DNA of 64,000 bases, taken from assembly GCF_002368075.1 (NCBI RefSeq), contig NZ_AP018314.1, positions 303,397 through 367,396 on the forward strand, given 5' to 3'. Of the stretch, positions 9,708 to 17,464 are shown piece after piece; the stretch's first letter is position 1, and every line of letters begins with the position of its first letter. The DNA is from Sphaerospermopsis kisseleviana NIES-73 (GTDB taxonomy: Bacteria > Cyanobacteriota > Cyanobacteriia > Cyanobacteriales > Nostocaceae). Position numbers and translations under genes: made by a program. The notes under the pieces were generated by a model, which was not told where the DNA came from, did no database searches, and worked only from the letters and a program-made list of their open reading frames with translations.

Positions 9708-10490
9708 TTTAAAACCCCTGGATTAAATAATGTTGGTAAAAATCCGTAACTCTAGCCAGTCAAGATTTATAGCCACAGAAGCGGCTATTTTTTAACAAAT
9801 TTAACAATTTAAAAATTTCACGTAAGTAGTCGTGCAAAATAAATTTTATATTTGGGAGAGGGAACAGGGAACTATTAACCGGGAACAGATACAGATAAGG
9901 AATACAGAGATTTTTGTTTGTTCCAAAAATGTTAAATTAATTTTGCCCAGGTACTTATCCTTATTCATTATCTTAGTCTTCATATTTTTATTCGTCACAC
10001 TTTAGATATATAAATTTACTTTTCCTGTAACTTTTGTTTTCATTCTTAGTGATCCCCGTACTTTAATCTTTGAGACAAGTATATTTATCCTCTTGTTTTC
10101 AAATAGGTTGTTTTTGTATTCAACCGCCACAGAAAAAGAAAAACTGTATTTTAAGTCACAAAATATTTTTCTTTAGATTTTGTTAAGCTTTTCGCTGTAT
10201 AAATTGTATTTCAGATTACATTTATATTCTCGGCTATAGTGGTATTTACTACCTTTATTACCTTTATTAGAGAAAATATCATTACATGACTCAGTGATAA
10301 TTTAAGCAAAACTTCCAACATGAGATAATACAGTAATCAACTACTTTTGCTAATCTAGAGATTAGTAATGGGTAATGAGAAATGGGTAATTAGTAATAGA
10401 TATTCTTAATTATTAATTGCCCATTATTTCTTATCATGTAAGACTTTAAGAGTTGTCGAATTAGCGAGATTACACCAAAAAATAGCCAAC
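9708..10490. other. AT-rich intergenic region without a recognised gene
   Basis: About 780 bases with no ORF that looks coding on either strand. It should hold the promoter of the 59-aa zinc-ribbon gene and ends near a GGGTAAT-type STRR tract (about 10368-10400). No tRNA or known structured RNA was recognised. Confidence 0.5.
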
Positions 10491-10616
10491 ATTACAGCAT
10501 TTACCAAGTTAGTGAGGTACAGATTTTTTTTATCTTAGGGAATTGGGAATTAGGAATTAGGAATTGGTAACAGTAAATAAATTAGGGTGTACCTCATGAG
10601 ACTGGGAAACGCTATA
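10491..10616. mobile_element. MITE-like element with GAGGTACA ends, third copy
   Basis: The left end reads ATTACAGCATTT..GTGAGGTACAG and the right end TGTACCTCATGAG..CGCTATA. The same long, imperfect terminal repeats bound the elements at 25314-25579 and 26041-26149. The interior holds a GGAATTA tandem repeat and no ORF. Its right end abuts the tnpB remnant. Confidence 0.5.
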
Positions 10617-10652
10617 GAAAAGATACATTACATAAAATCACGACCTATATTA

Positions 10653-10846
10653 GGGGTTGCTGAGAAAGTCTTTTCGTGTTCGCGCAGCGTGACGTAAGTC
10701 ATGGGAATAGGAGTCAGGAGGAGAATTAAAGACATTTTTTTATTTCTGGCTGCCCATAAAAGTGCAAGGTTTTTCAGACTCAAGACTCTATAACGAAAGC
10801 ACCTACCGTCTTTTTTATGAGCCTTTTTGGTTTATTCCGCATCCCC
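10653..10846. mobile_element. 194-bp MITE inserted in tnpB, 7-bp target duplication
   Basis: The ends are GGGGTTGCTGA on the left and the complement of GGGGATGCGGA on the right, flanked by direct TATATTA repeats at 10646-10652 and 10847-10853. Deleting the element plus one TATATTA restores the tnpB reading frame. A sister copy lies at 22753-23054. No transposase is encoded, so mobilisation must have been in trans. Confidence 0.85.
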
Positions 10847-10970
10847 TATATTAGCAAAAACCACGCGGTGATAGGGATAGAGGATTTGACTGTATCCGAG
10901 ATGTTAGCTAATGGGAAATTATCAAAAGCTATATCAGATATGGGCTTTTATGAATTTAGAAGACAGCTAG

Positions 10971-11012
10971 TACCGCTTCGCGGAAGTCAAAAGTCAAAAG
11001 TCAAAAGTCATA
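10971..11012. mobile_element. 42-bp hairpin plus STRR micro-insert flanked by CTAG
   Basis: Inside the tnpB remnant, CCGC-TTC-GCGG (a tight hairpin) is followed by heptamers GTCAAAA, and the whole is flanked by CTAG at 10967-10970 and 11013-11016. Removing 46 bases rejoins FRRQL to EYKTQLYG in frame. The hairpin part resembles the small dispersed repeats known in Nostoc. Confidence 0.7.
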
Positions 11013-11136
11013 CTAGAATATAAAACACAACTATATGGCAGTAAGTTAGTAATTGTGGATAGATTTTATCCCAGTAGAGACGTTATAGATTTAGTAGCTA
11101 GAAGCATCTTAGAAGAAAAAGCAAGGAATTTCTACT

Positions 11137-13059
11137 ATGCTCATTTGCCCGCAATGTCAATTTGAAAATCCCAATGACAATAAGTTTTGTCAAAGTTGTG
11201 GCACGTCTTTAACTTATAAGACTTGTCCTGAATGTGGGGCAGAAGTCCTTTTAAATAATCAATACTGTCACAAGTGTGGTGCAGAATGTGGCACGATTTG
11301 GTGGGCAATGATTACCCAAGAAACATCTGTCGTCTTTTCCGAATTTGGGGAAGAAAAATTAACACCAGATATAGGCAACACAAACACCCGTCTACAATTT
11401 GCGGTAGGCTCATTTTTAGATCGGGGACAACGCTATCAATTATTAGAACCTTTACCAGAACCGGAAGTGATAGCGGGTGGTACTGAGTATAAAGTCAAAG
11501 TTTTAGATTGCCAACCCTTTCACATTTCACCTATTGAGGCGATGCTGGAACATCAACCACAGGGTTTGATTGTGCCATCGGTGAGTGTAATTGGCATTCC
11601 TAGTTTGGCTCAAGCTTATGTGGCATTACAACAGGAAATGTCACCGGGAATACCCATAATTCACGATGCTTGGCAACAAGATAATATGCAGGTGGTACTA
11701 ATTGAAGACCGTTCCCATTGGCAGTTGTTACTGAAGGCGTGGCAAGATCCAGCCACCCATCCACTACAGATTTTACACTGGTGTTATCAGATGATCCAAC
11801 TTTGGGAGATACTAAAACCAGTGAATTGTCGTCAAAGTTTGTTGAAGTTATCAAATCTGCGACTAGATGAAGACCAAACACTGGGGTTGCAACGGTTGGA
11901 TCTGGAAACACCTACTAAAAATTTGCCTACTGATGGCGAGCGGCCTTTAACTATCAAGTCTTTGGGAAGGGTTTGGCGCAATTTATGTCTACAGTCTCAA
12001 CATACTCATATTGCCTCTCTTGTGGAAATTTTGGATGATTTAGAAGCTGGTAAGATTGCAACTGGGGAAGAATTGCGATCGCATTTGGAGGAAATATCCA
12101 CAGAACTACAATCACCTTCTAACTCTGGTCTTGCTTCTACAGAGACAAAATATACTTCTGCGCCAACTTTGTTGCAAGATGATAATTGTCAGGATGAGGA
12201 AAGAAATGAAGATGCACCGACAATTATCTTGCCAATGCAATTAAGGAGTGTGGAAGATGTAGGACGCACTGATGTCGGTCGTCAACGTGATCACAACGAA
12301 GATTATTTTGCCATTGAAACCAAGCAGCAAAAGCTGGATGTACCTGGAAATCGCCATTTGCAAGCTAGGGGTTTGTATATTCTCTGTGATGGTATGGGGG
12401 GACACGCTGGAGGTGAGGTGGCCAGTGAGTTGGCTGTAACTACTTTGCGAAAATACTTTCAAGAAAAGTGGGTTGGGGAGGAACTACCAACATCAGAAAT
12501 GATCGAAGCAGCGGTTTTGTTAGCTAATCAAACGATTTATGATCTCAATCAACAAGGACTGCGTTCTGGTGTGGGGCGCATGGGTACAACTTTGGTGATG
12601 TTATTGATGCAAAACACTAAGTTAGCAGTTGCCCATCTGGGAGATAGTCGTCTTTATCGCCTCACACCCAAGGGCGGTCTAGAACAAATGACTGTAGACC
12701 ATGAAGTGGGTCAACGGGAAATTGCTAAAGGATTATCTCCCAGTGTAGCTTATGCTCGTCCAGATGCCTACCAACTGACTCAAGCTTTGGGTCCACGAGA
12801 TGCCGATTTTGTCCATCCTGATATCAATTTCTTTGAGATTCATGAAGATTGTTTGCTGTTGTTGGTTTCCGATGGGTTATCAGATAATGATTTATTGGAA
12901 ACTAATTGGCAGACTCACCTCACACCGTTGCTCAGTTCGAGTACAAATTTGGAATCAGGTCTGAGCGACTTGGTTGATCTAGCAAATGAATACAATGGTC
13001 ACGACAATATTACGGCTCTATTGATTCGGGTTAAGGTTTCTCCGATACAAACAAGCTAA
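11137..13059 (+). CDS. PP2C-type protein phosphatase with N-terminal zinc ribbons
   Basis: A 640-aa protein that probably removes phosphate from Ser/Thr residues. Residues 1-50 hold two zinc-ribbon modules (CPQCQF..FCQSC and CPECGA..YCHKC). The middle region (50-370) is unassigned; it may be a degenerate kinase-like regulatory part. The C-terminus is a PP2C/PPM catalytic domain with metal ligands in DVGRQRDHNED (379-389), DGMGGHAGG (D418) and HDNIT (D623). The next gene is an FHA-Ser/Thr kinase on the same strand 120 bases on, so the two could form a kinase/phosphatase switch; this is inferred from position. AAGG lies upstream of ATG 11137. Confidence 0.92.
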   Translation: MLICPQCQFENPNDNKFCQSCGTSLTYKTCPECGAEVLLNNQYCHKCGAECGTIWWAMITQETSVVFSEFGEEKLTPDIGNTNTRLQFAVGSFLDRGQRYQLLEPLPEPEVIAGGTEYKVKVLDCQPFHISPIEAMLEHQPQGLIVPSVSVIGIPSLAQAYVALQQEMSPGIPIIHDAWQQDNMQVVLIEDRSHWQLLLKAWQDPATHPLQILHWCYQMIQLWEILKPVNCRQSLLKLSNLRLDEDQTLGLQRLDLETPTKNLPTDGERPLTIKSLGRVWRNLCLQSQHTHIASLVEILDDLEAGKIATGEELRSHLEEISTELQSPSNSGLASTETKYTSAPTLLQDDNCQDEERNEDAPTIILPMQLRSVEDVGRTDVGRQRDHNEDYFAIETKQQKLDVPGNRHLQARGLYILCDGMGGHAGGEVASELAVTTLRKYFQEKWVGEELPTSEMIEAAVLLANQTIYDLNQQGLRSGVGRMGTTLVMLLMQNTKLAVAHLGDSRLYRLTPKGGLEQMTVDHEVGQREIAKGLSPSVAYARPDAYQLTQALGPRDADFVHPDINFFEIHEDCLLLLVSDGLSDNDLLETNWQTHLTPLLSSSTNLESGLSDLVDLANEYNGHDNITALLIRVKVSPIQTS

Positions 13060-13182
13060 CTCATGCTAACTAGCTGTTAACCCTATCGGCAAAGTTGACA
13101 TAGAATGGAAATGAGGTTGATAGGCCATGTCTTTACAAGTAGTTCTCTTTTCTGATAGATAAATAATTATGAATTATAAATT

Positions 13183-14427
13183 TTGATTGTGGTAACACTG
13201 ACCCTGTTAGACACGAAAAATAAAACGCCGCTTAAACAGTGGAGTTTTCAGGGTTCCTCTGTGATTCGCATTGGTCGCGCGGTGGATAATCATGTTGTAC
13301 TCAATGATAGTTTAGTTTCTCGGTATCATCTGCAACTTCAACAATTGAGTGCTGGCAGCAGCAGTGATGCTTGGCAGGTAATTAGTCAAGGGACAAATGG
13401 TACTTTTCTTAATGGTGTTCTGGTAACAAAAAGTACGTTATCCGATAATTCTCTCCTGCAACTAGCACAGGGAGGACCTATACTCAAATTCCAACTTGAG
13501 GATATACCGGAACTGACGGTTTCACCTTGGCAACCAATACACCAGGAAATTGAGAAAGTTGCAGTTTCCCATTGCAATCACGAAGGAAATTCCCCAAATA
13601 ATATATTTTGTGTTCACTGTGGTCAACCGCTAACTGTGATCAAGCGAATTCGCCATTATCAGGTCTTACGCACACTGGGACAGGGTGGTATGGGTACTAC
13701 TTACCTAGCTTGGGATGCTACAGGTGTAATTACAGGTGTTCCTCAACTGTTGGTGTTAAAGCAGATGAATGCGGATATGGCTAAAATTGCTAAAGCGCAG
13801 GAGTTGTTTGAACGAGAAGCGAAAACTCTGAAATGTCTTAATTATCGAGGAATTCCCAAATATTATGATTTTTTTGCCGAAGATAGGAAAAACTACTTGG
13901 CAATGGAGTTAATTCACGGACAGGATTTGGAAAAGCGTGTATATACTACTGGTCCTGTGACTCCTCATCAGGCGATCGCTTGGATGATTCAGACTTGCGA
14001 TATTTTAGATTATCTCCATAACCAAGATCCACCTCTGATTCACCGGGATATTAAACCTGCTAATTTGATGGTAAGAAATGCTAATAATCAAATTGTGGTG
14101 TTGGATTTTGGTGCTGTGAAGGAAATTGGCACTGCACCAGGGACGAGGATCGGCGCTGAAGGTTATTGCGCTCCTGAGCAGGAACGAGGACAACCATTGA
14201 CACAATCGGATTTGTATGCTATCGGTCCAACGCTGATTTTTTTACTGACTGGGCAAAATCCTGTAAATTTTATCCGCCACAGGGGACGTGGTGTTTGTTT
14301 TGATGTGAAAAATGTGCCGACAATTACTCCTCAACTCCGCGAAATTATTGAACGGGTGACGGAAGCTTTACCACGCGATCGCTTTCAAAGTGCTAAGGAG
14401 TTGGCTAAGGCTTTGATGGCTTGTTAG
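13183..14427 (+). CDS. FHA-domain Ser/Thr protein kinase
   Basis: A 414-aa protein with an N-terminal FHA phosphothreonine-binding domain (IRIGRAVDNHVVLNDSLVSR near 27-47, NGTFLNG near 70). A zinc-ribbon linker follows (C..FCVHC near 125-146), then a Hanks-type kinase domain. Kinase motifs are GQGGMG (166-171), ATP-binding K193, HRDIKPANL (287-295) and DFG (308-310). All key residues are present. The frame opens with TTG 13183; GTG 13189 is a possible alternative, and no ATG fits. A FHA-kinase next to a PP2C phosphatase suggests a matched signalling pair, but no target can be read from the sequence. Confidence 0.92.
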   Translation: MIVVTLTLLDTKNKTPLKQWSFQGSSVIRIGRAVDNHVVLNDSLVSRYHLQLQQLSAGSSSDAWQVISQGTNGTFLNGVLVTKSTLSDNSLLQLAQGGPILKFQLEDIPELTVSPWQPIHQEIEKVAVSHCNHEGNSPNNIFCVHCGQPLTVIKRIRHYQVLRTLGQGGMGTTYLAWDATGVITGVPQLLVLKQMNADMAKIAKAQELFEREAKTLKCLNYRGIPKYYDFFAEDRKNYLAMELIHGQDLEKRVYTTGPVTPHQAIAWMIQTCDILDYLHNQDPPLIHRDIKPANLMVRNANNQIVVLDFGAVKEIGTAPGTRIGAEGYCAPEQERGQPLTQSDLYAIGPTLIFLLTGQNPVNFIRHRGRGVCFDVKNVPTITPQLREIIERVTEALPRDRFQSAKELAKALMAC

Positions 14428-14429
14428 TG

Positions 14430-14561
14430 ATTGGGTAATTGGTAATTGGTGATACAATTTTGGATTTTGGATTTTGGATTTTGGATTTTATTTCATGAAC
14501 TCCAATCTAAAATCTAAAATCTAAAATCTAAAATCTTGTCCCAGTCACCAGTCCCCAGTCC
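14430..14561. repeat. STRR tract (TTTTGGA / AATCTAA units)
   Basis: A tract organised like 954-1053: TTTTGGA repeats, then complementary AATCTAA repeats, then CCAGTCC-type units, able to fold into a long hairpin. It lies between convergent genes and may act as a bidirectional terminator. Confidence 0.8.
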
Positions 14562-14798
14562 CTAATCTTCGTCCCAAGTTTCTACTGCTAATAGATCACC
14601 AATGGGATCTTGCATACTAAAGCCAAAGTCCAGGAGTTCTTGTTTCCAGTGTTGCCATTCATTGCCGTAGAGGAAGGCAATTTTCCAGATGCTATCGCTG
14701 GGCTTGATAATACTGGATTCTACGAGTGATTGCACATTGCGCTGCAATTTCACCATAGGGTGAATCACTTGCTGAGTCATAACCTCGATGTGGTTCAA
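14562..14798 (-). CDS. Small acidic cyanobacterial protein, DUF4327-like
   Basis: A 78-aa soluble protein containing LVESSIIKPSDSIWKIAFLY and ending in DPIGDLLAVETWDED. The pattern of a helical body closing with (D)PIGDLL..W..D fits what I recall of DUF4327, a roughly 70-aa family nearly confined to cyanobacteria and of unknown function. ATG at MTQQ (14780) would give a start closer to that family length. It is convergent with the FHA kinase across an STRR tract. Confidence 0.65.
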   Translation of the reverse strand: MNHIEVMTQQVIHPMVKLQRNVQSLVESSIIKPSDSIWKIAFLYGNEWQHWKQELLDFGFSMQDPIGDLLAVETWDED

Positions 14799-15072
14799 AT
14801 TTTATTTGTGTGAATACTTAGTTAAAACTGCTTTCCAGTTGGCATTTTTTACTGGTGCGCGAGTCCTATAGTTTGGCGAAGCTAGTCTTAACTTCTAGAG
14901 TATATCATAAATGATTCTGGGAAATTGCTAAAAATTTGGTTTTGTACGGTAATTACGACTAAAGGCAGGAGGCACAGGAGGCTGTGATATTTTCTTGGGG
15001 TTTGTGGGTAATCTCATAAATAGGAGAGGAAGATTGCTGTTTTTCTGTGTTTACCGCAGCAAGTATTGATAC

Positions 15073-15480
15073 ATGGCTAGTTCTGGTAGTGATTACTTAG
15101 AAAAACGTCGTCAGCAAATTGCAAGAAAGCAAAGAATTGTTACATATATTTCTTTATTGGGCTTCGGTGGTTCTATATTGTTTGGGGGGTTTAGTACGAT
15201 TCAACGGGCTTGGCAACAACCGCAGCAATCGGTGGTTGAATCTGCTGAGACTGGGTTAGAGAAACAAATTAAGGGTTATGAGTTGGTTTTGCAGCGTGAA
15301 CCTAATAATCAAGTTGCTTTGGAGAAGTTGTCAGTGATGAAGTTACAGATGGGGGATAATCAGGGAGCGATCGCTCTGATGGAACGTTTGGTGAAGTTGC
15401 ATCCTGATCGGGAGGATTACAAGACTGTGTTGGCGGATGTGAAAAATAGAGCAGAGGGAAATAATGAAGCTGCTAAATAA
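15073..15480 (+). CDS. Membrane-anchored TPR-like protein
   Basis: A 135-aa protein with a charged N-terminus (YLEKRRQQIARKQR), one membrane segment (about 24-45, VTYISLLGFGGSILFGGFST) and a C-terminal TPR-like pair (YELVLQREPNNQVALEKLSV then LMERLVKLHPDREDYKTVL). This predicts a single-pass protein with a small helical repeat domain, orientation unknown. Similar small proteins recur in cyanobacteria without an assigned function. An isolated gene on the plus strand. Confidence 0.8.
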   Translation: MASSGSDYLEKRRQQIARKQRIVTYISLLGFGGSILFGGFSTIQRAWQQPQQSVVESAETGLEKQIKGYELVLQREPNNQVALEKLSVMKLQMGDNQGAIALMERLVKLHPDREDYKTVLADVKNRAEGNNEAAK

Positions 15481-15522
15481 GTGAGCTATTACGCATTTAA
15501 ATTTTATGAACTAAACAAGTTT

Positions 15523-15554
15523 AACTCTTGTGGGGTGAGCATCCCTGCCCGCCC
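15523..15554. repeat. Dispersed repeat CTCTTGTGGGGTG-GCATCC
   Basis: ACTCTTGTGGGGTGAGCATC continuing into CCTGCCCGCC recurs at 25516-25546 and, inverted, at 54169-54198. All three copies are intergenic and non-coding. Confidence 0.65.
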
Positions 15555-15651
15555 TAATATTTGCCCTAATATTGAATTGTTTACAATAAACTCAGGTGAA
15601 TGCCATGCCATAACCTATCCTAGCTAACACAAACCTACACAATGGGAAATT

Positions 15652-16476
15652 ATGGACACTGTGAAACTTGATATGAAACTTGATCTGCCAACTGATCTAC
15701 CCACCCAATTACCAGACCATACTCAATTACCCTGTGAAGATGGAACTTTTGTGAAAAATTTTCAAGAACATCCTCAAAGTATTTTATTAACAGAATCTAT
15801 TTGGTCAAGATTACAGGAAATTCATCCAGATAAACAATTTTGTATAGGTCAAGATAGCGGTATTTATTGGCGTATTACTGAGCCACCACAAAAAGGAGCA
15901 GAAGCACCAGATTGGTTTTATGTTCCTGATGTACCGCCAACTTTAAATGGACAAATGCGCCGTTCTTATGTGTTATGGCAAGAATTTGTCGCTCCTTTAA
16001 TTGTGATTGAATTTGTCTCAGGTAATGGTGCTGAAGAAAGGGATGAAACGCCATATTTAGGTAAATTTTGGGTGTATGAAAAAGCGATTAGAGTACCTTT
16101 TTATGGAATTTATGAAGTGCAGAAAGCATCATTGGAATTATATCATTTAGTTGAGGGAAAGTATTATTTAATGTCACCTAATGAAAGGGGTCGTTATCTA
16201 ATTCAAAAAATGGGTGTAGAGTTGGGTATTTGGCAAGGAACATATAAAAATGTAGAGTTACCTTGGTTAAGATGGTGGGATTTAGATGGTAATTTATTGT
16301 TAACAGGAGAAGAACAAGCTGAACAGGAAAAACAACGGGCGGAACAGGAAAAACAACGGGCTGAACAGGAAAAACAACGGGCTGAACAAGAAAAACAACG
16401 GGCTGAACAAGAAAAACAACGGGCGGATAAATTAGCGGCTAAATTGCGACAATTGGGAATAGAATTAGATGAGTAA
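15652..16476 (+). CDS. Uma2-family (DUF820) nuclease-fold protein with heptad tail
   Basis: A 274-aa member of the Uma2/DUF820 family, which has a PD-(D/E)XK restriction-endonuclease-like fold and is greatly expanded in cyanobacteria; its biological role is unsettled. Family features are PDWFYVPDVPP near 83, LIVIEFVSG near 113 and FWVYEKAIRVPFYGIYEV near 138. The C-terminus repeats EKQRAEQ five times (a 21-bp minisatellite) and should form a coiled coil. It is closely similar to the protein at 36919 (shared LPDHTQLP, DGTFVKNFQEHPQSI). Another Uma2 gene follows after a REP element. Confidence 0.85.
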   Translation: MDTVKLDMKLDLPTDLPTQLPDHTQLPCEDGTFVKNFQEHPQSILLTESIWSRLQEIHPDKQFCIGQDSGIYWRITEPPQKGAEAPDWFYVPDVPPTLNGQMRRSYVLWQEFVAPLIVIEFVSGNGAEERDETPYLGKFWVYEKAIRVPFYGIYEVQKASLELYHLVEGKYYLMSPNERGRYLIQKMGVELGIWQGTYKNVELPWLRWWDLDGNLLLTGEEQAEQEKQRAEQEKQRAEQEKQRAEQEKQRAEQEKQRADKLAAKLRQLGIELDE

Positions 16477-16507
16477 ATAGACTGCTAGAACACCGATGCA
16501 TTAATCG

Positions 16508-16582
16508 TAAGGGCGTATAGCATTCGGACAGAATATGAACTGGTTTCAGCAATAGGTTATCACCCGAATGCTTCGCCCCTAC
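16508..16582. repeat. REP-like inverted repeat between two Uma2 genes
   Basis: Arms TAAGGGCG..GCATTCGGAC and CACCCGAATGCTTCGCCCCT belong to the family described at 1054. This copy has a shorter, diverged core. Confidence 0.65.
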
Positions 16583-16621
16583 TTTGGCGGATATGATTAA
16601 TCAATAACAGATAAAATAGGA

Positions 16622-17392
16622 GTGAATAAAATTATGCTCCCATTCACCACAGAAGAAACAATTTCCAACTCAGAAGAACAACTGATTAATTTTCCCACCC
16701 AACATGATCTCCCCTGTGATGACGATGACGTTATGGAAACTCTGCGACATAAATACCAAATGGATTTACTTTTGGAAACCATCTACCCTTGGTTAGAAAA
16801 ACGTCAAGATGGTTTTGCCGCAGGGAATATGTTTGTTTATTTTAGTCCCTACCAAGTGAAAAAATATGATTATAAAGGTCCTGATTTTTTCTGTGTTTTA
16901 GATGTATCACAACAGGAAAGAAAAAGCTGGGTAGTTTGGGAAGAAGGAAAAACCCCTGATGTGGTGATAGAGTTATTATCAGAAAGCACTGCTAATTATG
17001 ATAAAACTAAGAAAAAATTAGTTTATCAAGACCGGATGCGAGTACCGGAGTATTTCTGGTATGATCCTTTTAATCCTGATGATTGGGCGGGTTTTGCTAT
17101 TGTTGAGGGAGTATATCAACCTCTAACCCGTGATGATAAAAATCGCTATATTAGTAAGAAATTGCAATTAGCTTTAGTGTGTTGGCAAGGTGTGTATAGA
17201 GGTGTGGATACGGTTTGGTTACGGTGGGAAACTTTAGATGGTGAGTTGCTGTTAACAGATAAAGAAGTTAGTGAACAGGAAAAACAACGTGCTGAACAGG
17301 AAAAACAACGTGCGGATGATGCAGAATTAGAAATAGCAAGGTTAAGGGATTTGTTGAAAAATTCAGGTGTTGATATTAATGGTTTAGAGTAA
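16622..17392 (+). CDS. Uma2-family (DUF820) nuclease-fold protein
   Basis: A 256-aa Uma2 protein of a different subgroup from its upstream neighbour. KGPDFFCVLDV near 82 and PDVVIELLSEST near 111 provide the Asp/Glu positions of the PD-(D/E)XK-like site, followed by YQDRMRVPEYFWYDPFNPDD. The tail has two EKQRAEQ/EKQRADD heptads, the same coiled-coil module as in 15652. The frame starts at GTG 16622 with AGGAG just upstream (tataggagtg); ATG 16634 is an alternative. No methylase or specificity subunit is nearby, so a restriction role is not supported by context. Confidence 0.83.
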   Translation: MNKIMLPFTTEETISNSEEQLINFPTQHDLPCDDDDVMETLRHKYQMDLLLETIYPWLEKRQDGFAAGNMFVYFSPYQVKKYDYKGPDFFCVLDVSQQERKSWVVWEEGKTPDVVIELLSESTANYDKTKKKLVYQDRMRVPEYFWYDPFNPDDWAGFAIVEGVYQPLTRDDKNRYISKKLQLALVCWQGVYRGVDTVWLRWETLDGELLLTDKEVSEQEKQRAEQEKQRADDAELEIARLRDLLKNSGVDINGLE

Positions 17393-17400
17393 AAATCAAT

Positions 17401-17433
17401 AGATCCCGGACTTATTAAATAATTCTGGGATCT
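17401..17433. terminator. Hairpin between convergent Uma2 and glycosyltransferase genes
   Basis: AGATCCC (17401-17407) pairs with GGGATCT (17427-17433) around an AT-rich loop, just after the stop of the plus-strand gene and before the minus-strand gene end. It is probably a bidirectional terminator. Confidence 0.55.
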
Positions 17434-17464
17434 GGTTATAAACAATAAAAATGTAAGCGAATAC

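Larger units (their letters stand above)
10616..11083 (+). pseudogene. tnpB (IS200/IS605 family) remnant, split by two inserts
   Basis: After removing the inserts at 10653-10846 and 10971-11012, each with one copy of its target duplication, a continuous TnpB segment appears. It runs RKDTLHKITTYISKNHAVIG, then IEDLTVSEMLANGKLSKAIS, DMGFYEFRRQLEYKTQLYG and SKLVIVDRFYPSRD. This matches the conserved central/C-terminal part of cyanobacterial TnpB (IEDL, AISD, VDRFYPS). The start, the zinc finger and the final catalytic Asp are missing. On the left it ends at the MITE at 10491-10616; on the right it dissolves before the PP2C gene. It is a dead transposon fragment. Confidence 0.85.

Noticed and set aside
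10817-11023. 68-codon ORF as a genuine small gene
   Set aside because: Its first residues come from the MITE end, its middle is TnpB, and its end is the CTAG-flanked repeat; it is part of the tnpB pseudogene.
15652-17392. Restriction-modification system from two adjacent Uma2 nuclease-fold genes
   Set aside because: No methyltransferase or specificity gene is nearby, and Uma2 proteins are widely expanded in cyanobacteria without such partners.
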